Source of the DNA: UBA2421 sp002343075
GTDB lineage: Bacteria; Planctomycetota; Phycisphaerae; Tepidisphaerales; Tepidisphaeraceae
DNA: 64,000 bases
Assembly: GCA_937982565.1 (NCBI GenBank)
Contig: CALJLN010000039.1
Span: forward strand, 1 to 64,000
Direction: 5' to 3'
The translations under genes were made by a program, and so were the position numbers. How positions within the stretch are numbered: the stretch's first letter is position 1; each line of letters starts with the position of its first letter. Shown here one piece after another: positions 44,643 through 52,814 of this stretch. The notes beneath the pieces are model-generated. The model had not been told where the DNA came from. It did not search any database and saw only the letters and a program-made list of their open reading frames with translations.

Positions 44643-46691
44643 ATGGATTGTTCCAACGCCTCTCATTGCCCCAGCGGCGGAAATCGCTTGTTACAGAGTC
44701 GTCATAATCTGGCCATCACCCGGCGCGACCTCCCCCTTCAGGCACTCGAATCGCGCGCGATGCTCTCCGTCGCGCCGTGGAACGATGCCTCGGGGCTGAT
44801 GGGTCAGGATCAACTGGCTGATCTGTTTCCAACGATCAACGGCGCCGGTCAGGTCGTCGCAATCATCGATACCGGCATCGACTACACCAACCCGCGACTC
44901 GGCGGAGGATTTGGGCCGGGGTTTAAGGTGATCGCCGGCCATGACTTTGTAGACAACGACTCCGACCCGCGCGACACCAACGGCCACGGCACCGCCGTCG
45001 CGGGAATGGTGGCCGCAGACCCATATGAAGTCGGTGGCCGGAGATACCAGGGCATCGCGCCCACGGCCAAGCTTGTCGCATTGCGGATCAATGCCGACAC
45101 AGATTCAACTCCGAATGCCCGCATCGCCGAGGCATTGCAATGGGTCATCGACCGCCGCAGCACGCTGGGGATTACGGTCGTCAATATCAGTTTCGGCACC
45201 GGACATTTTGACAGCCCGCCCAGCAACGGTGCGTTCGCCAGCCAGCTTGCCGAACTCGCCTCGGCGGGGGTCATCGTCACCGCGGCAAGCGGTAACGGCG
45301 GCATCAGCATCGGTCCCGGCGTCGATTACCCCGCTGCCGACCCGAACACCATCGCTGTCGGCAGCGTCGATGAGTTTGACTCTATCGCTGGGTTTACCGA
45401 GCGCGGCAAACTTCTCGACATTCTCGCTCCAGGCCGTGAACTGGCGACAGCCTGGCTCGGCGACACTACGCGGCAAAGCTTTGGCACCAGCTTTTCGGCA
45501 CCGATCGTCGCGGGAACTGCGGCTTTGCTGAAACAGATCAATCCTGCTACCAATCTCGCGGAAGTGCGATCAATCCTGCAGGCCGGAGGCGAGGATAATC
45601 TCGACGGAGACTCTGAAACTGGCCCCGTCACCAACCGCCGCTTCTCCAGGCTGGATATTCCGACATCGCTGCGGCTCGCTCAGCGCCGCCTGCCGGCGAA
45701 TGACCCTTCGGAAATGCCCAACGCTCCCAACACGCGCGCGTCGAGCATCCAAATCGATCGTCACGGCGTGCTCCACGCAGCCTACTACGATGCTGGAGAC
45801 GCACGATTGCTCTACGCCACGCGCTCGCCGGATGGGCTGTGGTCGCAAGCGATTAATGTCGATAGCTCGCCGATCGATGCAGGGCGATATGTGTCGCTCT
45901 CCCTCGACTCGGCGGGCCGACCGGGAATCGCCTACTTTGATGCCACCAACGGCGATCTGAAGTTTGCGCGGTCGGTCAAAGGGCAGTTTGTCCTTGCCAC
46001 GCTGGACGCGCGCCAGTCAGTCGGGCTATATCCGTCGACCCAGTTTGACAAGCAAAACCGCCCTGCGGTCGCGTATTACCATAAGACCAAGGGTGATTTG
46101 CGATTTGCGGCTTTCGACGGCAGCAACTGGCGCATCAGCGATATCGACGCCGATGCAGCCGACCGGGGCCGCTCGGCAACGATGGCGGTCAACTCCATCG
46201 GTCGCTTTGGAGTGGCGTATGAAGACAGTACAACAGGCAAACTGAAAGTCGCGCGGCAAACGGCAGTCGGCTGGCTGATCGATACCATCGACAATGACAC
46301 TGCGGGCGTTTCATTCATGTCGGCAGCGTTTGACTCGACGGACAAGTTTCAGGTGAGCTATTACGATGCGACTCCCGCCGACCTCAAGTTTGCCGTCGAA
46401 AGGTCTTTCGGCGGTTATCGCACCGTTACGATCGCGTCCAGGGGCGCGGTCGGCCTTTACTCGCAACTCCTGATCGATGGGGACAACAACGCCCAAATCC
46501 TCTACTACAGTCGCCGTGACGATGCGTTGTTTCTTGCTGCGGGAAATGTGACAAACTTTGTGGCAAGGAGAATCGAAGCCGGCGCGGGCCGCTTTACCTC
46601 CGCAGCCACCGATGCGCGAGATGGATCAATTGTCTACGGCCACTATCGCTCAGGGACTCAGACATTCGTCATCGATTCAACTTTCGGCTAG
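44643..46691 (+). CDS. Secreted subtilisin-like (S8) serine protease with beta-propeller-like tail
   Basis: 682 residues. The catalytic triad is Asp76 (IIDTGID), His115 (NGHGT) and Ser283 (GTSFSAP), with the oxyanion Asn218 (AASGNGG). The N-terminus lacks a normal signal peptide. Instead it has basic residues and LPLQALESRAMLS, the LEPR-XLL-type leader found on many planctomycete extracellular proteins. The last 320 residues contain about six repeats of roughly 50 residues, each with a phrase like IAYFDATNGDLKFAR or VSYYDATPADLKFAV, which suggests a beta-propeller. Substrate unknown. The ribosome site is weak (GGGACA). Confidence 0.9.
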   Translation: MDCSNASHCPSGGNRLLQSRHNLAITRRDLPLQALESRAMLSVAPWNDASGLMGQDQLADLFPTINGAGQVVAIIDTGIDYTNPRLGGGFGPGFKVIAGHDFVDNDSDPRDTNGHGTAVAGMVAADPYEVGGRRYQGIAPTAKLVALRINADTDSTPNARIAEALQWVIDRRSTLGITVVNISFGTGHFDSPPSNGAFASQLAELASAGVIVTAASGNGGISIGPGVDYPAADPNTIAVGSVDEFDSIAGFTERGKLLDILAPGRELATAWLGDTTRQSFGTSFSAPIVAGTAALLKQINPATNLAEVRSILQAGGEDNLDGDSETGPVTNRRFSRLDIPTSLRLAQRRLPANDPSEMPNAPNTRASSIQIDRHGVLHAAYYDAGDARLLYATRSPDGLWSQAINVDSSPIDAGRYVSLSLDSAGRPGIAYFDATNGDLKFARSVKGQFVLATLDARQSVGLYPSTQFDKQNRPAVAYYHKTKGDLRFAAFDGSNWRISDIDADAADRGRSATMAVNSIGRFGVAYEDSTTGKLKVARQTAVGWLIDTIDNDTAGVSFMSAAFDSTDKFQVSYYDATPADLKFAVERSFGGYRTVTIASRGAVGLYSQLLIDGDNNAQILYYSRRDDALFLAAGNVTNFVARRIEAGAGRFTSAATDARDGSIVYGHYRSGTQTFVIDSTFG

Positions 46692-46754
46692 CGCTGAATC
46701 GGCAGCAATGGGCGTATTGCGTTCTTGCGCGGGTTGGATGATGCTTCACCAGCC

Positions 46755-47414
46755 ATGACCGATGCATACCGACCCAAGTCCCGGCGACCCATCGCACAAC
46801 CCTTGCGCCGCACCGCCACGACCGCCGTTGCGCTTTGCTGCCGGCTGAATGTTCATCCAGACTTGATCAGCTACTTGTCGGTTGTCGCCAGCCTCATCGC
46901 GGCGGTGTGCTTTTGGTATTCGGCGCGATGGCCTTGGCTGCTGCTGGTCGCACCGCTGTTTTGTTACGCGCGGCTCTACTGCAACATGCTCGACGGCATG
47001 GTGGCGCTGGCCAGCGGGAAGGCCAGCCGCCGCGGGGAACTGCTCAACGAACTCCCCGACCGCGTTTCCGACCTGCTGGTGTTCGTCTCCATCGCCCACA
47101 GCGGGCTGGCTCACATGCTGCTGGGCTACTGGGCCGGTATCGCCGCGGTGCTAACGGCTTATGTCGGCACTCTCGGCCAGGCTGCCGGAGCACATCGCGA
47201 TTATTCGGGATTGATGAGCAAACCGTGGAGAATGGTCGTTGTGCATGCCGGTGCATGGGCAACATTTTTTATGCCGCAGGTATCGGTCGAACTCTGGCGT
47301 GGGGCAACGCTTTCCCTGATGGATGTCGCGTGCGTCATCATCATCCTTGGTTGCGTGCAAACGATGATTCAACGGCTGGTGCGAATTGTCCGGGCGTTGA
47401 GCCAAGGCACTTGA
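46755..47414 (+). CDS. CDP-alcohol phosphotransferase family, variant active-site motif
   Basis: 219 residues with about six membrane helices. The family motif lies at residues 78-104. The aligned stretch runs NMLDG ... RRGELLNELPDRVSD, whereas the canonical pattern is D-x2-DG-x2-AR-x8-G-x3-D-x3-D. The first and third acidic residues are Asn here and AR is AL. The second Asp (DG) and the last (PD) remain. The same Asn pattern recurs, as I recall, in a bacterial subfamily of unknown product, so loss of activity should not be assumed. It begins 63 bases after the protease stop and may share its transcript. The substrate is unknown. Confidence 0.75.
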   Translation: MTDAYRPKSRRPIAQPLRRTATTAVALCCRLNVHPDLISYLSVVASLIAAVCFWYSARWPWLLLVAPLFCYARLYCNMLDGMVALASGKASRRGELLNELPDRVSDLLVFVSIAHSGLAHMLLGYWAGIAAVLTAYVGTLGQAAGAHRDYSGLMSKPWRMVVVHAGAWATFFMPQVSVELWRGATLSLMDVACVIIILGCVQTMIQRLVRIVRALSQGT

Positions 47415-47469
47415 ATACCTGGAAACGTGCGCTGCGAGAACTAGCGAGATTTCACCCACGCCGAGCGTA

Positions 47470-48198
47470 TCAGCGAGACCAAACGCGAAGCATGCCCTGC
47501 ACTTCAAACCCCGCAGCTTGCGCGATGAGCAGGTCATTTCCGCGCTCGTACCCGACGATGGGCAGGCCGGGAAACTCGTTTTCAATGAACCTCATTGCGC
47601 CACGCCAGCACGTCGCCGGGTTGATGGTTTGAAACACGTTGGAGATACCCACGACTTCGCCCGTGCGGTTGGCGATTGCGCCGGCGACGACCTTTCCGGC
47701 GCAGTATCCGCCGATGAAGCGATGGTCGGAGCAAGATAGCAACGACGGCGGGAACTGCCGCGGGTGGCGATCGCCGGGGGGATCGCCGCTCGCCCACGCT
47801 CGCTCCCACTCGGCCAGAGCACTATCCGTTTCGATCGTGTGCCACGCCACATCGTCGCTCGCATCGACGCTGGGCAGCGGTGCCGAAGGGTCGCGCCAAA
47901 TCCAGTTTGCTTCGAACAACGCTGAGAACCCGCGGGACGATAGATCGATCTCGCAAAAACTGTCCTTGAGCCCACCAAACCGCGGCGGGTGGGCTGAGAG
48001 AAGTTCGTCGACCAGCCGCAGCACAGCATCTGCCGAGCGGCGTGCGGTGACGACGGCGTGCGAATGAAAGCGCGGGATGACATCCCTGTTGATCCACGCC
48101 GCGGGGTGAAACTCGCCCGGCGACCCATGTGCGGCGCAAACGGTGTTGCACCACTGGGCGTTGTTGCGTGCGGCATGTTCTTCGCGCGTCAATGTCAT
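47470..48198 (-). CDS. GNAT-like hypothetical protein
   Basis: 242 residues, not recognised with certainty. The C-terminal 80 residues look like a GNAT acetyltransferase core: GKVVAGAIANRTGEVVGISNVF, followed by a helix and the closing phrase QAAGFEVQGMLRVW. The N-terminal 100 residues (EEHAARNNAQWCNTVCAAHG onward) have no match I know. It is 55 bases downstream of the GT4 gene on the minus strand and may be co-transcribed with it. It converges with the phosphotransferase gene. Confidence 0.6.
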   Translation of the reverse strand: MTLTREEHAARNNAQWCNTVCAAHGSPGEFHPAAWINRDVIPRFHSHAVVTARRSADAVLRLVDELLSAHPPRFGGLKDSFCEIDLSSRGFSALFEANWIWRDPSAPLPSVDASDDVAWHTIETDSALAEWERAWASGDPPGDRHPRQFPPSLLSCSDHRFIGGYCAGKVVAGAIANRTGEVVGISNVFQTINPATCWRGAMRFIENEFPGLPIVGYERGNDLLIAQAAGFEVQGMLRVWSR

Positions 48199-48253
48199 CG
48201 CAAATGGGGAGAGGCGGGGAACTTCAAGCGAGCTCAGACGGTGCTGTCACGGC

Positions 48254-49678
48254 TTAGCCGCGAAATGGACTTCGCTTCTGCACCGGCGTCACCTTGGCCT
48301 GAATCGGCCCCGGGGCCGGCGGTTGCTGTCGCGATAGGTTCGCCTGTCCCGTAACCACAGGCAAAGGCGGCGGCGGTGGAATCGCCGGTTCGGAAGGCAT
48401 GGGCGTATTCTTGCGCACGCCAGTGTCCATACGCTGGGCTTCTTCATACATCGCAAGCATCTGGGGAAGGACAGCATCAAGGCTGTATCTCTCCTCGATC
48501 ATTCGCTCTGCCGCACGGCCGAGGGGGCGGTACTCGTCGGGATTCTGCAGCACCCGCAGCGCCTTCTCGGCGAATGCTTCAGGACTGAAGAAGTCGGCAA
48601 GCAGACCATTCTCACCCTCGCGGATCATTTCGCGTACGGGCGCCGTATCGCTCGCCAGCACCGTCGCCCCGCAGCTGAGCGCGTCCATCATGCTCCAGCT
48701 AAGCACAAAAGGGACGGTGAGATAGATATGCAGGTCGGCCATTGCCATCAACCTCGCAAGCTCGCGCGGATCCTGGCGGCCTACAAAAGCGACGTTACTC
48801 AGATCAAACGGTTGCTCCCGGGCCAAGACCCACTCTTTGAAAGTCTTATAGCCGTTGAGGTACTGCTCGTCCCCCCCGTAGGCGATGCGGTCGGTGCCGA
48901 CGATGATGACTTTCACTCTTTCATATTGCTGCGTGATCAGCTTCACCGAGCGCATAAATATGTCGAACCCGCGCATCGACTCGAACCCGCGCGAGCAATA
49001 GCTGATGATTCGATAATCGGCCGGAACCTGAATGCCGCAAACGGTGCGATCGCCGCGTCCGCTTACCGGCGGACGCAACTCTTCGTTGAAGCCGTGGTAG
49101 ACCGACCGATCCACGCCATCAAAAATGCGGCGGAGCTTGGATTGATACTCGACCGGAAACTTGCCCGCCTGAAAGTCTGTGGGCGTGTAGCCCAACTGGC
49201 AGTTTTGCAGATCGAGCAGAATCATCGCGTTACGGCAGTAACTACGGAGGTACTTCATCTCCGGTACATGCCAGCCGAGGTCGCGACGAAAATCCATGTC
49301 GCTTTCCTGATCGTGCGGCTTATAGAAATACTCAAAGAAGTTGATGACCGGCACTTCAGGAAACAACTCTCGCAAAAAGAGCGTGCTGCCAAATCCGGAA
49401 TGGCCGACGATCAGGTCGGGCCGAACGTCGGGGCGCTTCTTGAGGGCGTGATAAGCACCGTCGCAATGCCAGACGGTGTTCTCAAACGTGCGCGAACAGA
49501 AATGGTTTTGCTTGGTTGCCCCGCCTTGCAGTTTGTACTGAATCTTCTCGATGCCCCCGACCGTCCCGCCGGGCGTTTCCGAAAGGAATGAGCATTTCCA
49601 GCCGAGCTTCTGGACAAGGTGATGTGCAATGTGTCCGAACTGTGCCGGAAAATTCTGGTGGACGTACAAAACATGCAT
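48254..49678 (-). CDS. Family 4 glycosyltransferase
   Basis: 474 residues. The N-terminal MHVLYVHQNFPAQFGHIAHHL and the C-terminal VAFVGRQDPRELARLMAMADLHIYLTVPFVLSWSMMDAL-type GT-B donor-binding region are typical of GT4. The catalytic EX7E-like pattern is replaced by SWSMMDALSCG here. It transfers sugar from a nucleotide donor. The acceptor is unknown, possibly the cluster polysaccharide at 32.9-44.0 kb. The last 55 residues are a Pro-rich tail (PPPPPLPVV), unusual for the family. Confidence 0.85.
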   Translation of the reverse strand: MHVLYVHQNFPAQFGHIAHHLVQKLGWKCSFLSETPGGTVGGIEKIQYKLQGGATKQNHFCSRTFENTVWHCDGAYHALKKRPDVRPDLIVGHSGFGSTLFLRELFPEVPVINFFEYFYKPHDQESDMDFRRDLGWHVPEMKYLRSYCRNAMILLDLQNCQLGYTPTDFQAGKFPVEYQSKLRRIFDGVDRSVYHGFNEELRPPVSGRGDRTVCGIQVPADYRIISYCSRGFESMRGFDIFMRSVKLITQQYERVKVIIVGTDRIAYGGDEQYLNGYKTFKEWVLAREQPFDLSNVAFVGRQDPRELARLMAMADLHIYLTVPFVLSWSMMDALSCGATVLASDTAPVREMIREGENGLLADFFSPEAFAEKALRVLQNPDEYRPLGRAAERMIEERYSLDAVLPQMLAMYEEAQRMDTGVRKNTPMPSEPAIPPPPPLPVVTGQANLSRQQPPAPGPIQAKVTPVQKRSPFRG

Positions 49679-49990
49679 ACGTCGATAATACTTACAATCG
49701 ATGTTCGATCCAGCGAAAGCGGTCGCTGGACGACGGGTGCATCGTGCCCGGTTTCACAATCTCAGCCCGCACAAAACCCAGCCCCGGTCGTAATACCTTT
49801 AACGGTGCTTCGGTTTGCGATTGTCGGTCAGGGATTACCGGACGCATATCCGTCTTGAACCTTAGGCAAAGATGAATCAGCGTTTTCATCGCCGGCGGCA
49901 AATTCTGCGCGACTGCCTTAAGCCGCGTGCGATTCTGATCGATAGAACCTATGTCAGCGTCGCCGAACGCCGTTGACTGGAGAAATTGCC
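49679..49990. other. Divergent region between the GT4 gene and the HTH-receiver gene
   Basis: 312 bases. A minus-strand frame with a MKTLIHLCLRF segment spans much of it, but it has no ribosome site or recognised motif, so no gene is annotated. It should contain both promoters. None is clear by eye. Confidence 0.4.
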
Positions 49991-50575
49991 ATGAACGCAA
50001 CAAAAGTAAAAGACGTGCTGACCACCGGCGAAGTCGCCAAAATCTGCAACGTCGCACCCCGAACGGTAAGCAAGTGGTTTGATTCGGGCGCGCTAACAGG
50101 CTACCGCATTCCCGGCAGCAAGGACCGGCGCATTCCCTTGAATCAACTCATTCGGTTTATGAAACAACACGGCATGCCGCTGAACGGACTGATGACCGGG
50201 CAGACGCGCATCCTGATCGTTGATGACGAGCAGGACATCGTTGAAGTGCTTGAAAAGGTGCTCGAAGGTGAAGCGAAATACGAAGTCGAAGTCACCAAGG
50301 GCGGTTTCGCCGCAGGTGCATCGGCGGAGAAGTTTCGACCGCATGTCATCCTTCTCGACCTTCATCTGAAAGACGTTGACGGCAAGGAAGTCGCCAAGTT
50401 CATCAAGAGCAACGCCGATCTTCAATTAACGAAGGTCATCGCGATGAGCGGCAAGCTTAGCGAAGACGAACTGAAAGCGCTCGCGGGCAACGGCTTCGAC
50501 GGCTATCTCAAGAAGCCCTTCCATGTGCGTCAGGTCATTGAGGCGATCGAAGATGCGACCGCGGTCGTTTATTGA
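49991..50575 (+). CDS. Response regulator with N-terminal excisionase-type HTH
   Basis: 194 residues. The N-terminal 60 residues read LTTGEVAKICNVAPRTVSKWFDSG, a MerR/excisionase (HTH_17) DNA-binding domain. Residues 71-190 are a receiver domain: acidic D78/D79 (LIVDDE), phospho-acceptor D123 (LLDLHLKD), S153 and K175 (YLKKP). The order is reversed from usual response regulators, in which the receiver comes first. No kinase lies beside it. The ATG at 49991 has GGAG eight bases before it. The target and signal are unknown. Confidence 0.88.
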   Translation: MNATKVKDVLTTGEVAKICNVAPRTVSKWFDSGALTGYRIPGSKDRRIPLNQLIRFMKQHGMPLNGLMTGQTRILIVDDEQDIVEVLEKVLEGEAKYEVEVTKGGFAAGASAEKFRPHVILLDLHLKDVDGKEVAKFIKSNADLQLTKVIAMSGKLSEDELKALAGNGFDGYLKKPFHVRQVIEAIEDATAVVY

Positions 50576-50612
50576 TTGCTTGAAAATACTCTCCCTCTCG
50601 GGAGTGAGGTTG

Positions 50613-50654
50613 ACGCGGGTCGTCCGGTGATACGGACGGCCCGCGTTTCGTTTT
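50613..50654 (+). terminator. Terminator of the HTH-receiver gene
   Basis: A 14-bp stem (50613-50626 with 50633-50646, one G-T pair) with a six-base loop is followed by TTCGTTTT. It lies 38 bases after the stop codon. CpsB ends nine bases further on in the other direction. Confidence 0.85.
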
Positions 50655-50662
50655 GCTAAAGG

Positions 50663-51400
50663 TCAGGCCAGGAGCGTGGCCGGATTCGTCTTTGTGAGCG
50701 CACTCACGGCGTCATCGCCGACGAGTTGGATCGCCCGCGCCAAACCTTGAAAACGGGTCGGCAGTGAATCGGGCTTGTGGCAGTCGCTGCCGAGTATGAA
50801 GTAGCGTCCATCGCAAAGGAATCGCTCGGCGGTGCGCGTTGCGATGCGCGGTGCAAGGCTCGACTCAACCAGGCAATACAAATTGCCCTGCAGCAGCAGG
50901 CCAAGTTGCTGAAAATAGTCGGCAAGCTCCGGTTGATCCTGCACGGCTTTCATGCGCTCGGGATGGGCGAGAACGACCGTTAAGCCGAGCGACTGAAGCC
51001 AGCGAACGGTGGGTTCAAAATAGGCCGGCAAGCGGTCGGCCCACATATCAAATAGACAAAATCGCCCCGACCCGCCGTACGACACGACGGCTTGGGCGGG
51101 GGGTTCGAGGTACCGGGGAACCAGGTTAATCTCGCCCCCCGCCGAGAGCGTCAGCGGCAACTGGCGACGCTGCAACTCTGCCTGCAAGTCGTCTACCCAG
51201 CGCGAGATGTTGGCGAATGTGTTTTGCGTCAGATTCGGCCATATATGCGGCGTGCAAATGACATGCGTGTATCCGGCCGCCAGAAATTGCTTCGCACAGG
51301 CAAGCGATTCTTCGATGTTCGCACAACCGTCATCGACGCCGGGCAGCAGGTGGCTGTGAACGTCAATTCTCCCGGAAAGATTGAAATGCGAACTGCTCAG
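50663..51400 (-). CDS. CpsB/YwqE-type tyrosine phosphatase (PHP fold), non-canonical start
   Basis: 245 residues from a CTG at 51400. The frame carries all family motifs: DVHSHLLPGVDDG (metal ligands His15 and His17), CTPHIW, GGEINLV, LAHPERM and GSDCHKPD. The last three are in the C-terminal part, which alone has a canonical start (TTG at 51187). The N-terminal part, including the first metal ligands, has no ATG, GTG or TTG before the in-frame TGA at 51413-51415. That TGA is the stop codon of the upstream deacetylase gene. AAGGA at 51408-51412 lies seven bases before CTG; an ATT at 51367 before DVHSH is the other option. CpsB dephosphorylates BY-kinase tails and controls capsule. It follows NodB after 12 bases. 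Confidence 0.8.
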   Translation of the reverse strand: MSSSHFNLSGRIDVHSHLLPGVDDGCANIEESLACAKQFLAAGYTHVICTPHIWPNLTQNTFANISRWVDDLQAELQRRQLPLTLSAGGEINLVPRYLEPPAQAVVSYGGSGRFCLFDMWADRLPAYFEPTVRWLQSLGLTVVLAHPERMKAVQDQPELADYFQQLGLLLQGNLYCLVESSLAPRIATRTAERFLCDGRYFILGSDCHKPDSLPTRFQGLARAIQLVGDDAVSALTKTNPATLLA

Positions 51401-51412
51401 GATTGGTTCCTT

Positions 51413-52180
51413 TCAAGGCTTCCACGGGCGGCGCGTCGAGGCGCGAATATGCATCGCCACCTGCACAAATGTGCTACACCAGATCTCGTCATTATGCATG
51501 GCAATGTGCTTGCAGACCTGGCGATGAAACTCGTGGCTGACATTGATAGTATGCCCGCCGCCGACGCCATGAAACATGAAGACGGCCCAACCGCCGGCTT
51601 CGATCGTGTCATCGACGAATGAAAGTGCCTGATCAATGTCGGTCTCGACATCCATCTTCCAGGACGGGACTGCAGCAAAGTCGAGGTCCATCGGATCGAT
51701 AATCCGCCGCCGACTGCCCGTCCGCGATGCGGGAAACAGGCGGTCAGCGATGGGCTTGAACGACTGGCGATCCGGTCCGACGAAGTCCTGACTGCAGGGG
51801 TAGGCATAACTTCGAGGGGTGTCGATTCCCGTGCCGGCGCGCAGCTCGGTATTGGCGGCGGCTAACTCCTGCTCCATGCGGGCGAGGGAGTAGGCCTCGA
51901 GCTTGAAATTCGGCTTTGCCCACGCTGCGCTGCAGGGGTGATATTGAGAATGGTTTCCGACTTCATGCCCGCGCTCGGCCGCACTTCGCCACTCGCCGAC
52001 GCGAGTCGACCAGCAATTGGCCGGCGGCGGCGTGCGCGTTGGGACATAAAACGTCCCACGGAGGTTGGCAGCTTCTAAATCGGGGATGGCGCGATCGAGG
52101 TGCGCGTCAAGCCCGTCGTCGTATGTCATGCTCACGGCTGCCTTGGCACCGTTGGGGAAAATCGACGGAATCGAATTCAA
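51413..52180 (-). CDS. NodB-type polysaccharide deacetylase
   Basis: 255 residues. The metal-binding TYDDG (about 19-23) and HEVGNHSQYH (about 72-81) motifs, with FYVPTRTPP, are the NodB pattern. A DTPRSYAYPCSQD segment and VFMFHGVGGG complete the active-site region. It probably removes acetyl groups from a cell-surface glycan. No signal peptide is visible, so it may act in the cytoplasm or be exported in an unusual way. The start is a TTG at 52180 with GGAGG ten bases upstream. Confidence 0.85.
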   Translation of the reverse strand: MNSIPSIFPNGAKAAVSMTYDDGLDAHLDRAIPDLEAANLRGTFYVPTRTPPPANCWSTRVGEWRSAAERGHEVGNHSQYHPCSAAWAKPNFKLEAYSLARMEQELAAANTELRAGTGIDTPRSYAYPCSQDFVGPDRQSFKPIADRLFPASRTGSRRRIIDPMDLDFAAVPSWKMDVETDIDQALSFVDDTIEAGGWAVFMFHGVGGGHTINVSHEFHRQVCKHIAMHNDEIWCSTFVQVAMHIRASTRRPWKP

Positions 52181-52263
52181 TACGACAAATCCTCCAGACT
52201 CTGACCGCGCGCGACAACGACCGCAACATCGGCAGATAATCGTCTGCGGCGATGATTGGCTAC

Positions 52264-52734
52264 CTATTCAGGCGCGCCTTTTGCGTAGTCGTAAACCCAC
52301 ACGCCCACGGCGGGCTTCCACTCGAGCAGCTCGTCGGGCTTAAAGAACAGCTTCAACTCCTTTTCCGCAGCCTCCGGGCTGTCGCTGCCGTGGATGAGAT
52401 TAAAACTGTTGCTCACGCCAAAGTCGCCGCGGATCGTGCCGGGGGCTGCCTTGCTGCCAAATGTCGCGCCCATCATGTTACGGCTGATGGTAATGACGTC
52501 CTTGCCTTCGAGAGCGAGCACGAGCACTGGCGAACTCGTCATGAACTTCACAAGCCCTTCGTAGAACGGCTTGCCCTTGTGTGGGCCATAGTGGGTCTCG
52601 GCAGTCTGCTGGCTGATTTTCATAAACTTCGCCCCGGCGATTTGAATACCCTTCTGCTCAAACCGGCTGACGATCTGACCAACCAACCCCCGCTGCACGG
52701 CGTCGGGCTTCAGAATGATAAGTGTTCGTTCCAT
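52264..52734 (-). CDS. ndk: Nucleoside diphosphate kinase
   Basis: 156 residues, a normal length. It opens ERTLIILKPDAVQRGLVGQI, and the catalytic His115 is in FNLIHGSD. The family phrase GTIRGDFG is present, and KPFYEGLVKFMTSSPVLVLALEG follows the usual order. It transfers phosphate between NTPs and NDPs, balancing pools. The ATG at 52734 has GAGGAG seven bases before it, and the longer frame to 52869 has no similarity. A minus-strand run rsgA-ndk-NodB-CpsB suggests partial co-transcription. Confidence 0.97.
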   Translation of the reverse strand: MERTLIILKPDAVQRGLVGQIVSRFEQKGIQIAGAKFMKISQQTAETHYGPHKGKPFYEGLVKFMTSSPVLVLALEGKDVITISRNMMGATFGSKAAPGTIRGDFGVSNSFNLIHGSDSPEAAEKELKLFFKPDELLEWKPAVGVWVYDYAKGAPE

Positions 52735-52814
52735 AACTGATCTCCTCAAGGTATAAAGTTTTGGGTCGGGAACTATATCCGCTCGCTTACCCGATGTCAT
52801 GCCTCCTGGCGCGC

